64,000 bases of DNA, from the NCBI RefSeq assembly GCF_009380165.1, contig NZ_WHUF01000004.1, positions 1-64,000 on the forward strand, in the 5' to 3' direction. A program made the position numbers and the translations under genes. The first letter of the stretch is position 1. Each line of letters starts with the position of its first letter. Under the pieces are notes generated by a model. The model saw only the letters and a program-made list of their open reading frames with translations. It was not told the DNA's origin and did not search any database. Shown here in pieces: positions 18,301 to 25,477 of this stretch. Origin of the DNA: Rugamonas rivuli. GTDB lineage: Bacteria; Pseudomonadota; Gammaproteobacteria; Burkholderiales; Burkholderiaceae_D.

Positions 18301-21300
18301 CCTCAGCACCGACCAGCTGGTGGCGCTGACCACCGACCAGATCCGCGGCATGGGCACGGCCCAGCTGCGCGGCATCGCCGCCGCCAATATCGCGGCGCTG
18401 ACCACCGGCCAGATCGCCGCGCTGAGCAACGTCGAGCTGGCCTCGCTGAGCACCAAGCAGCTGGTCAACCTCAGCACCGACCAGATCGGCGCGCTGAGCA
18501 CCACCCAGATCACCGCCCTGACCACGCAGGAAATCGCCGCGCTGACCAGCGACCAGAAGGCTGCGCTGACCAGCGACCAGCTGGGTGCGCTGAGCTCGCT
18601 GGCCAGCTTCTCGACCGCCGCCATCGCCGCGCTCACGACCGCCCAGATCGCCTCGCTGCCGCTGGCCATCCTGGCCGGCCTGACCACGCGCCAGATCGCC
18701 TCGCTGACCACCGACCAGATCGGCGCCTTGACCACCGATGAAATCGTCGCGCTGACCACCGGCCAGTTCCGCGCCCTGACCAGCGACCAGATCGGCGCCT
18801 TCACTTCCGACCAGGTGCCGGCCATCGAGCTGGCCGACGTGCAGGCGCTGTCGACCCGCCAGATCACCGCGCTGACCACGCTCCAGCTGAGCGAGCTCAC
18901 GCCGGCCCAGTTCGCCGCGCTGAGCACCCAGGACATCGCCAACCTGAGCACCCAGCAGATCGCCGCGCTGTCGACCGACCAGATCGCCAGCTTCGCCACG
19001 CTGGCGCCGCTGACCAGCAAGCAGATCGCCGCCCTCACCACGGCGCAGATCGCCAGCCTGGCGCTGGCCAAGATCGCCACGCTGTCGACCCGCCAGATCG
19101 CCGGCCTGACCAGCCTGCAGGTGGGCGCGCTGACCACCGATGAAATCGTCGCGCTGAGCACCGCCCAGGTGCGCAGCCTGAACGCCGCCACGCTGGCCGC
19201 GATGTCGACCCAGCAGATCGCCGCCATCGAAGTGGTGGACGTGGCCGCGCTGGGCACCGGCCAGATCCGCGCGCTCACCAGCGACCAGCTGGCCGCGCTG
19301 ACCGCCGGCCAGTTCGCCGCCCTCAGCACCCGCACGCTGGCCAGCATGACCACCGACCAGGTGGCCGCGCTGTCGCTGCCGCAGATCGACAGCCTGGCCT
19401 CGCTGGCGCCGCTGACCAGCAACCAGGTCGCCGCGCTGACCACCGCCCAGGTCGGCAGCCTCGGCCTGGCGCAGATCGCCACCTTCAAGACCGTCCAGCT
19501 CAACGCGCTGGGCAGCGACCAGTTGCAGGCGCTGACCTCCGACCAGATCGTCGCGCTGGAAACGGCGCAGATCCGCGGCCTGAGCGCCAACGCGCTGAAC
19601 ACGCTGACCACCGCCCAGTTCGCCGCCATCGAGCTGGTCGACATCGCCGCGCTGCGCACCAGCCAGGTGGCCGCGCTGAGCACCAGCCAGGTGTCGTCGC
19701 TGACGCTGGCCCAGCTGAGCTCCTTCACCTCGCAGGAAATCGCCGCCCTGACCACGCGCCAGCTGGGCGTGCTGACCACCGACCAGTTCGCCGCGCTGGG
19801 CAGCCTGGCCGGCCTCAACACGCGCCAGATCGCCGGCCTGTCGAGCGACCAGATCATCGCGCTGACGCCGGCCCAGGTGGCCGCGCTGAAGACCGCGCAG
19901 ATCGCCGCCTTCAGCACCACCCAGATCCAGTACTTCACCAGCCTGCAGATTCCGGTGCTGAGCACGGCCCAGGTGCGGGCGCTGTCGGCCGCCGCGGTCG
20001 CCGCGCTGACCACCGACCAGATCCTGGAACTGACCGGCCCCGAGCTGGCCGCGCTCAAGACCAACCAGCTGATGGCGCTGACCAGCGACCAGCTGGGCGC
20101 GCTGTCGCTGACCCAGTACGGCACCCTGATCAGCAGCGAAATCGCCGCCCTGACCACCCGCCAGCTGAGCTACCTGACCAGCGACCAGATCGCCGCGCTG
20201 GCCAACCTGGCCGCGCTGACCACCCTGCAGATCAGCGCCCTGAGCACCGACCAGCTCAACGCGCTGACGGCGCAGCGCTTCGTCACGCTGAGCACCAAGC
20301 AACTGGCCGCGCTGTCCAGCCGCCAGGTGCAGGGCATCAACAGCGACCAGATCATCGCGCTGTCGACCGCGCAGATCCGCGCCATCAACACCACGCTGCT
20401 GGCGGCGATGAGCACCGACCAGATCGAAGCGATCGAAGCGCTGGACCTGGCCGCCATGACCACCGCCCAGCTGCGTTCGCTGACCACCCAGCAGATGCAA
20501 GCCCTGCTGACCGACCAGTTGCACGCGCTCAGCAGCGCCGACATCGCCGCCTTCTCGCAAACCCAGTTGTCGGTGCTGAGCAATGCCCAGGCCAGCGCGC
20601 TGGGCAACCTGGCCGACTACTCGACGCTGCAGATCGCCGCCATGTCGACCACCCGCATCGTCGCGCTGTCGCTGCTGGACATCGACCTGCTGAGCACGCG
20701 CCAGATCGGCGCCCTGACCTCGCTGCAGGTCTCGGTGCTGAGCAGCGACCAGTTGATCGAACTGAGCGGCGCCCAGGTGGGCGCGCTCAGCACCGCCGCG
20801 CTGGCCGGCCTGAGCGCCGCCCAGATCCCGTTCATCGACGCCGTCGACATCCCGTCGATGAAGAGCGCGCAACTGCAGGCGCTCAACAGCGCCCAGCTGC
20901 AGGCGCTGACCAGCGACCAGGTCAGCCTGCTCACCTCGCAGGAAGTGGCGGCGCTGAAGGCCAGCCAGATCGCGGCGCTGAGCACCGACCAGCTGGTCAA
21001 CCTGAGCAATATCCGCGGCATGACCACGGCCCAGATCCACGCGCTGACCTCCGACCAGCTGAGCTCGCTGCTGCCGGACCAGATCGCCTCGCTGCGCACC
21101 GCCCAGATCGCCGCGCTGAGCAACACCCAGGTCGGCTACCTGACCACCGACCAGATCGTCGCGCTGACCACCGCCGACATGCTGGCCATGGCCACCCGTT
21201 CGCTGGCCGCGCTCAGCACCGACCAGGTGGCCGCGATCGAGCTGGCCGACATCGCCGCGCTGCGCTCGGCGCAGCTGCAGGCGCTGACCACCGCGCAGGT

Positions 21301-24115
21301 GGCCGCCATCAACACGGTGCAGATCGCCTTCCTGTCGACCAACGCCGTCAGCGGCCTGAGCGCCAACCAGGTGCGGGCGCTGACCGTCGACCAGATCGCC
21401 GCGCTGACGGACGTGCAGTTCCGCGCGCTGTCGACCCGCGCCATCGCCGCGCTCAGCACCGACCAGTTCGTCGCCATCGAGCTGGGCGACCTGGCCGCGC
21501 TGCGCAGCCAGCAGATCCGCGCGCTGACTTCCGACGAGCTGGTCAGCATGACCAGCAACCAGCTGACCAGCCTCACCACGGCCCAGGTCGCCGCACTGAC
21601 GACCACCCAGATCAGCTACCTGACGCCGGACCAGTTCCTGCTGCTCGGCTCGCTGGGCTCGCTGAACACCACCCAGGTGTCGACGCTGACCACCGACCGC
21701 ATCCAGGCGCTCAACGACGACCAGCTGGGCGCGCTGACCACGGCGCAGATCGCCTCGCTGAGCAGCCGCCAGGTGGGCGCCTTCACCACCCACCAGATCC
21801 AGCAGCTGTCGGTCGCGCAATGGCGCGCACTGAGCACCTCGGCGCTGCGCGGCCTGTACAGCGACCAGATCGCCGCCATCGAGGTGGAAGACCTGTCGGG
21901 CCTGAAGACCAGCCAGATCGCCTCGCTGAGCACGCTGCAGATTTCCCTGCTCAGCGTCGACCAGTTCGGCGTGCTGACCACGGCCGAGGTGGCGGCGCTG
22001 ACCGGCGCCCAGGCCAAGGCCCTGACCACCGACCAGCTGAACGGCCTGGCCACGCTGGCCGGCCTGACCACGCTGCAAGTGAGCTCGCTCTCCACCGACC
22101 AGCTGGTCGCCCTCAACGGCGACCACATGGTGACGCTGCGCACCGCGCAGATCGCCGCGCTGACCAAGAACCAGCTGCAAGCCTTCACCACCGACCAGCT
22201 GGTCGGCCTGACCACCGCGCAAGTGCGCGCGCTGAGCGTGGCCGCGCTGGCCGGGCTGAGCACCGACCAGATCCAGGTGATCGAGCTGGAAGACATCCCG
22301 GCGCTCACCAGCGTGCAGCTGAACTCCCTGACCAAGTCCCAGTTCTCGGCGCTGACGCTGGGCCAGATCGCCAGCCTGGCGACCCAGCAGATCGCCACGC
22401 TGAACCCGAACGACATCACCGCCCTGACCACCCAGCAGATCAACCAGCTGAGCACGCTGGGCGTGCTGAACGCCGGCCAGGTGGCGGCGCTGACCTCGGA
22501 CCAGCTGGGCGGCATCGACATCGACCACTTCGCCACGCTGCGCTCGGCGCAGATCGCCGCGCTGACGCTCAAGCAATTCTCGCTGCTGACCACCGACCAG
22601 CTGGGTTCGCTGAGCACCCAGCAGGCGCGCGGCCTGAACATGACCATCCTCGGCACCGACCAGATCGCCGCGCTGAATGTCGACGCGGTCGCCTCGCTGA
22701 GCACGGCGCAGCTGCAGACGCTGAAGACCAACCAGATCGCCGCGCTGACCGGCGCCCAGTTCGCCTCGCTGTCGACCCGTTCGCTGTCCTCGCTGGCGGT
22801 CACGCAGATCCGCGGCCTGAGCACCGACCAGCTGGCCGCGCTCGGCACGCTGAGCCCGTTCACGGCGGCGCAGATCGGCGGCTTCAGCTCCGACCAGATC
22901 GCCGGCGTCGCGGCCGACATGATCAACGGCTTGCGCACCGCCCAGATCGCCGGATTCGGTTCGACCCAGTCGCTGGGCCTGACCACCACCCAGATTTCCT
23001 CGCTCGACCCGACGCTGGTGGCGGCGCTGTCGGTGGTGGCGCTGAACGCGCTGAACTCCGACCAGATCCAGGCGCTCGACGGCAACGACATCGTCGCGCT
23101 GAAGACCGCGCAGCTGTCCAGCCTGAGCGGCGGCACCATCGCCAAATTCTCGGCGCTCCAGGTGGCGGCGTTCTCGACGGCGCAGATCCGTTCGCTCAAG
23201 GCCAGCCAGATCAAGTCGCTGACGCTGGAACAGATCGCCGCGCTGACCGTGACCGAAATCTCGGCGCTGGCGGCGACCCAGGTGTGCGCGCTGACCGCCG
23301 ACCAGCATGCGGCGCTGACCGCCGAGCAACTGGCGGTGCTGCCGATCGGCAGTCCGCTGATCCTCGACCTGGACGGCAACGGCATCCGCACGCTGGGCAT
23401 CGACGCCGGCGTCCGCTTCGACATCTATGCCGACGGCGAACGCCTCAACACCGGCTGGGTCGGCAAGGGCGACGGCTTGCTCGCGCTGGACCGCAACCAC
23501 GACGGCCTGATCAACGACGGCAGCGAGCTGTTCGGCACCGCCACCAACAGCAGTGCCGGCGGCAAGGCCAAGGATGGCTTCGCGGCGCTGGCCGACATGG
23601 ATACCAACCACGACGGCGTGGTCGACAGCAAGGACGCGCAGTTCGGCGACTTGCGGGTGTGGGTCGACGCCAACGCGGACGGCGTCAGCCAGGGCGACGA
23701 GCTGAAGACGCTGGCGTCGCTGGGCATCGCCAGCCTGACGGTCGCGGCCACCAAGGTGAGCGAGTTGGACAACAACAACTGGATCGGTTTGCGCTCCAGC
23801 TACACCAGCAGCGACGGCACGGTCAGCCAGATGGCCGACGTCTGGTTCCTGGCCAGCCGGGCGGCGCAGGCGAGCGCGCTGACGCAGGCCATCAACAGCT
23901 ACGGCCAGCAAGCCAGCGCTGCACCGGCCGGCAACAGCGGCGGGCAGCTGACGCCGGCGCCGGCCGACGCCAGCCTGTCCGGCCACGTCGCCGCGCTGGC
24001 CGAGCAATTGCAGCACTACGCCGCCACCACCGGCCTGAGCGGCAGCGCCGCCGCCCAGGACGACGACTGGTTCCGCAAGCAGCACGCGGCCAGCGGCATC
24101 CTGGCGGCGAAATAA
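15317..24115 (+). CDS. Giant octapeptide-repeat protein with C-terminal EF-hand-like calcium-binding region
   Basis: About 2932 residues. The ATG at 15317 was chosen because GGGAG lies nine bases upstream; an in-frame ATG at 15290 would add nine residues. After seven residues (MTSIVIN) the protein is an unbroken run of about 320 octads of the form L-[ST]-[ST]-x-Q-[ILV]-x-[AGS], interrupted by 17 hexads, to residue ~2674. The last 258 residues contain several Asp-rich EF-hand-like loops (LDLDGNGIRTLG, DRNHDGLINDGSE, DTNHDGVVDSKD, DANADGVSQGDE), a region common at the C-terminal end of large exported proteins. No signal peptide or membrane helix is visible, so export, if any, would be type I or flagellar type III. 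Codon use and GC match neighbours. It is placed between fliR and convergent flgL. Function is unknown; a surface adhesin or filament-associated fibre is one guess. Confidence 0.9.
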   Translation: MTSIVINFTTDQIVSLTTAQIGLFTTEDMQALSSDQLGVMSSSQVRAISTLQLNYLTPAALAGLTTANVPALTQLQVGALNTDLMAALSTDQLVALSTREMLALTSRQLNVLNSDQIGALETADLRALSTAQLNMLGSDQVASLVTGQLGSLATQQLRAINTGAVQALTTDQIVSLATAMLGVLTTSQLNALTAGQLAAVTTDQIAGLSSLQVSALATATVANLGSDQIAALETRDLIGMNSAQIAVLSAVQLGGLSTDQMHALRSHEIAALTTDQLPVLSTDQFNALSSLAALNSAQIGVLSTDQLTSLTTRTITLLGSAQLAALTAGQVQALNTDQIVALSTGQVAALTSATVGALTSDQVQAIETRDLAVFTTGQIRALSSDQLVALTSVQIAALSTAAEASLRPDQLAALTTDQIAALKSIVPLTTLQIQALTTDQVVALSSKSITNLSSVQLAALTYDQVQALSSDQIIEMTATQYSNLSSAMLNSLTSTQIGLIETRDIAALRAAQIARLSTDQLVVLLSDQFTALTSSAIGALSTDQISVLTTDQLNALSTLAGLSSRQISSFTTAQMSSLSTHNLATLATSQLRALSSDQIQALTTDQIVALSAGQFRGLNSAAIAALTTLQVSVIETRDIAGLATQQINKLGTDQIMVLSTDQIMALNSGEIAALSTDQIQVLSTDQIDALRFLTALTTRQVRSLTTVQIGNLTTADLTSLTTRQFTAFTSDQLQALTTDQIIGLNTAQLVALSASAMASLSTDAIAAIETRDIRALRTAQIAQLSTLQVTALTLGQLAAFTTAEIRALTSDQIAVLTSDQIVALSTLGPLVTKQIAGLTTDQIAQMTTNDFASLQTNQLAAFNTDQAAAISSDQILAMSTAQVRALSTDAIAALGLDRIAALRNVDLISLSTRQVAALTTAQLAALSTQQLRVLTTGEIAALTLTQIAGLSSDQIDALATLSALTTKQLSGFSTDQLATLNLPDLRALSSRQIGALSTDQLVALTTDQIRGMGTAQLRGIAAANIAALTTGQIAALSNVELASLSTKQLVNLSTDQIGALSTTQITALTTQEIAALTSDQKAALTSDQLGALSSLASFSTAAIAALTTAQIASLPLAILAGLTTRQIASLTTDQIGALTTDEIVALTTGQFRALTSDQIGAFTSDQVPAIELADVQALSTRQITALTTLQLSELTPAQFAALSTQDIANLSTQQIAALSTDQIASFATLAPLTSKQIAALTTAQIASLALAKIATLSTRQIAGLTSLQVGALTTDEIVALSTAQVRSLNAATLAAMSTQQIAAIEVVDVAALGTGQIRALTSDQLAALTAGQFAALSTRTLASMTTDQVAALSLPQIDSLASLAPLTSNQVAALTTAQVGSLGLAQIATFKTVQLNALGSDQLQALTSDQIVALETAQIRGLSANALNTLTTAQFAAIELVDIAALRTSQVAALSTSQVSSLTLAQLSSFTSQEIAALTTRQLGVLTTDQFAALGSLAGLNTRQIAGLSSDQIIALTPAQVAALKTAQIAAFSTTQIQYFTSLQIPVLSTAQVRALSAAAVAALTTDQILELTGPELAALKTNQLMALTSDQLGALSLTQYGTLISSEIAALTTRQLSYLTSDQIAALANLAALTTLQISALSTDQLNALTAQRFVTLSTKQLAALSSRQVQGINSDQIIALSTAQIRAINTTLLAAMSTDQIEAIEALDLAAMTTAQLRSLTTQQMQALLTDQLHALSSADIAAFSQTQLSVLSNAQASALGNLADYSTLQIAAMSTTRIVALSLLDIDLLSTRQIGALTSLQVSVLSSDQLIELSGAQVGALSTAALAGLSAAQIPFIDAVDIPSMKSAQLQALNSAQLQALTSDQVSLLTSQEVAALKASQIAALSTDQLVNLSNIRGMTTAQIHALTSDQLSSLLPDQIASLRTAQIAALSNTQVGYLTTDQIVALTTADMLAMATRSLAALSTDQVAAIELADIAALRSAQLQALTTAQVAAINTVQIAFLSTNAVSGLSANQVRALTVDQIAALTDVQFRALSTRAIAALSTDQFVAIELGDLAALRSQQIRALTSDELVSMTSNQLTSLTTAQVAALTTTQISYLTPDQFLLLGSLGSLNTTQVSTLTTDRIQALNDDQLGALTTAQIASLSSRQVGAFTTHQIQQLSVAQWRALSTSALRGLYSDQIAAIEVEDLSGLKTSQIASLSTLQISLLSVDQFGVLTTAEVAALTGAQAKALTTDQLNGLATLAGLTTLQVSSLSTDQLVALNGDHMVTLRTAQIAALTKNQLQAFTTDQLVGLTTAQVRALSVAALAGLSTDQIQVIELEDIPALTSVQLNSLTKSQFSALTLGQIASLATQQIATLNPNDITALTTQQINQLSTLGVLNAGQVAALTSDQLGGIDIDHFATLRSAQIAALTLKQFSLLTTDQLGSLSTQQARGLNMTILGTDQIAALNVDAVASLSTAQLQTLKTNQIAALTGAQFASLSTRSLSSLAVTQIRGLSTDQLAALGTLSPFTAAQIGGFSSDQIAGVAADMINGLRTAQIAGFGSTQSLGLTTTQISSLDPTLVAALSVVALNALNSDQIQALDGNDIVALKTAQLSSLSGGTIAKFSALQVAAFSTAQIRSLKASQIKSLTLEQIAALTVTEISALAATQVCALTADQHAALTAEQLAVLPIGSPLILDLDGNGIRTLGIDAGVRFDIYADGERLNTGWVGKGDGLLALDRNHDGLINDGSELFGTATNSSAGGKAKDGFAALADMDTNHDGVVDSKDAQFGDLRVWVDANADGVSQGDELKTLASLGIASLTVAATKVSELDNNNWIGLRSSYTSSDGTVSQMADVWFLASRAAQASALTQAINSYGQQASAAPAGNSGGQLTPAPADASLSGHVAALAEQLQHYAATTGLSGSAAAQDDDWFRKQHAASGILAAK
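15338..23338 (+). repeat. 24-bp (octapeptide) repeat array with 402-bp super-repeat
   Basis: Parsing the translation gives 35 octads, then hexads at 16178, 16580, 16982, 17384, 17786, 18188, 18590, 18992, 19394, 19796, 20198, 20600 and 21002, i.e. twelve consecutive units of exactly 402 bp (hexad plus 16 octads, 134 residues). Further hexads lie at 21644, 22046, 22448 and 22841, and 20 octads follow to 23338. In each parsed unit octad 10 is I-E-x-x-D-[ILV] or a close variant, and octads 3, 8 and 14 usually lack the Gln. The unit at 21002-21643 carries ten extra octads (7-16 of a second unit); the unit before 22841 has a five-residue remnant of one octad. Confidence 0.95.
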
Positions 24116-24141
24116 CCCGGGGGGCATGCCCCCTGGGTTGT

Positions 24142-24178
24142 AAAAAAGCCCCTGGCGCGATGCGCTCAGGGGCTTTTT
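24142..24178. terminator. Bidirectional intrinsic terminator between the giant gene and flgL
   Basis: AAAAAAGCCCCTG (24142-24154) pairs with CAGGGGCTTTTT (24167-24178), with further GCGC/GCGC pairing inside the loop. T-runs on both strands suit the two convergent genes, which end at 24115 and 24210. Confidence 0.88.
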
Positions 24179-24209
24179 CTTTGGTGGTCGCGGCGCGGCG
24201 CCGCAGCGC

Positions 24210-25472
24210 TCAGGTGATGTAGTTGAACAGCGACAGGCCGGCCAGGCTCTTGAACGATTTCTGCGCCGCGTCCAGCGTGGTCTGCTGCTGCGTGAACAGC
24301 GAAATCGCCTTCACCGTGTCGACATCCTGCAAGTCCGACAGGGTGGTCGCGTACTGCAGGTTCAAGTCGTCGCCGGAACTGTCCAGGTAGTCCAGCTCCT
24401 TCAGGCGCGAGCCCACCTCCGACTGGATCGACAGCAGATTGTCGGTGGCGTTGTCGATATTCATCTGCACCTGGTTCAGCTTGTTGTTCAGGCTGGCCTG
24501 CCCCGCCGCGCCGTCGCCCGGCGCGCGCAAGGCGGCGATCAGGTCGCTCACGGTGGTGAAGATCGATTGCTTGGTGCTGGGCTGCACGGTGAAATTGTCG
24601 AGGTCGGCCGGATCGCCCTTGACGTCGAACTGCACGCCATCGAAGGTGATGTTCTGCCCGCTCACATACGGCTGCGGCACGGCCGGCACCGGCGCCGGCG
24701 GCACCGGCTGGTTCAGGGTCAGGTCGGTGACGGTGTAGGTCGTCGCCTTGGGCGTGCCCGGCGTGGCCGGCACCACCTGGAAATCGATCTGGTACTTGTG
24801 GCCGGTCAGCTGGGTCGCATCCTTGACCGAGCCGGCACTGATGATGCCGCTGCCGCCGCGCGTGAAATTGGCCGGGTCGGCGCCGGTGACGAAGGTGCCG
24901 TTGCCGGTCGCATTGTTTTCAAACACGGACGCGCCGGAATCGCTGATCGGCAGCTTGCGGGTCGAGCCCACCTGCAGCTCGCGCTGGCCCTGGTCGCCCT
25001 GGTAGGCGGCGCCATTGGCGGTCTGGGTGAACGGCAGGGTGGTCGATTTGTAGCCGGAGAACACATAACCGCCCACACCGTCGGCGGTGTTGGCCTGGCC
25101 CAGCAGGTCGGCCAGCCGGCCTTCCAGCTCGGTCGCCAGCGACGCGCGGTCCTTCTGCGTGTAGCCGCCGTTGCCGGCGTTGACGGTCAGCGTCTTGATG
25201 TCCTGCAGGATGGCGGTCGAACTGGCCAGCGCCACCGTCTCCAGCGACAGCGTGCCCTTGGCATTGGCGCGGTTGGTCACCAGCTGGGTGTTGATCGATT
25301 GCGACTGCGTCACTTCCAGCGCGCGCGCGGTGGCGATCGGATCGTCGGCGGCGGTCAGGTTCTTGCGGCCGGTCGACAACTGCGCCTGGGTGCGGGCCAG
25401 CGCGCTCTGCAGCGTGCTGATCTGCCCTACGCCGACGTCGTAGATCGTCTTGGAACTGATGCGCATAGACAT
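24210..25472 (-). CDS. flgL: Flagellar hook-associated protein FlgL (HAP3)
   Basis: A 420-residue hook-filament junction protein. The N-terminal flagellin-like coil (MRISSKTIYDVGVGQISTLQ, RTQAQLSTGRKNLTAADDP) and the C-terminal coil (LSDLQDVDTVKAISLFTQQQ) are conserved; the middle is variable. It is the last gene of the leftward flg block, begins five bp after the flgK stop and ends 32 bp from a bidirectional terminator. Length is near the family's usual range, slightly long. Confidence 0.96.
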   Translation of the reverse strand: MSMRISSKTIYDVGVGQISTLQSALARTQAQLSTGRKNLTAADDPIATARALEVTQSQSINTQLVTNRANAKGTLSLETVALASSTAILQDIKTLTVNAGNGGYTQKDRASLATELEGRLADLLGQANTADGVGGYVFSGYKSTTLPFTQTANGAAYQGDQGQRELQVGSTRKLPISDSGASVFENNATGNGTFVTGADPANFTRGGSGIISAGSVKDATQLTGHKYQIDFQVVPATPGTPKATTYTVTDLTLNQPVPPAPVPAVPQPYVSGQNITFDGVQFDVKGDPADLDNFTVQPSTKQSIFTTVSDLIAALRAPGDGAAGQASLNNKLNQVQMNIDNATDNLLSIQSEVGSRLKELDYLDSSGDDLNLQYATTLSDLQDVDTVKAISLFTQQQTTLDAAQKSFKSLAGLSLFNYIT

Positions 25473-25477
25473 GATAA

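Noticed and set aside
15206..24127. Stop-free antisense frame of almost 9 kb opposite the giant repeat gene, plus long frames in other phases (e.g. 16699-20157, 21616-23424 minus)
   Set aside because: The 24-bp repeat uses few codons, so absence of stops in one phase repeats throughout. The antisense products are just Arg/Gln/Gly-rich or Ser/Val/Trp-rich mirrors of the sense repeat, with no ribosome site.
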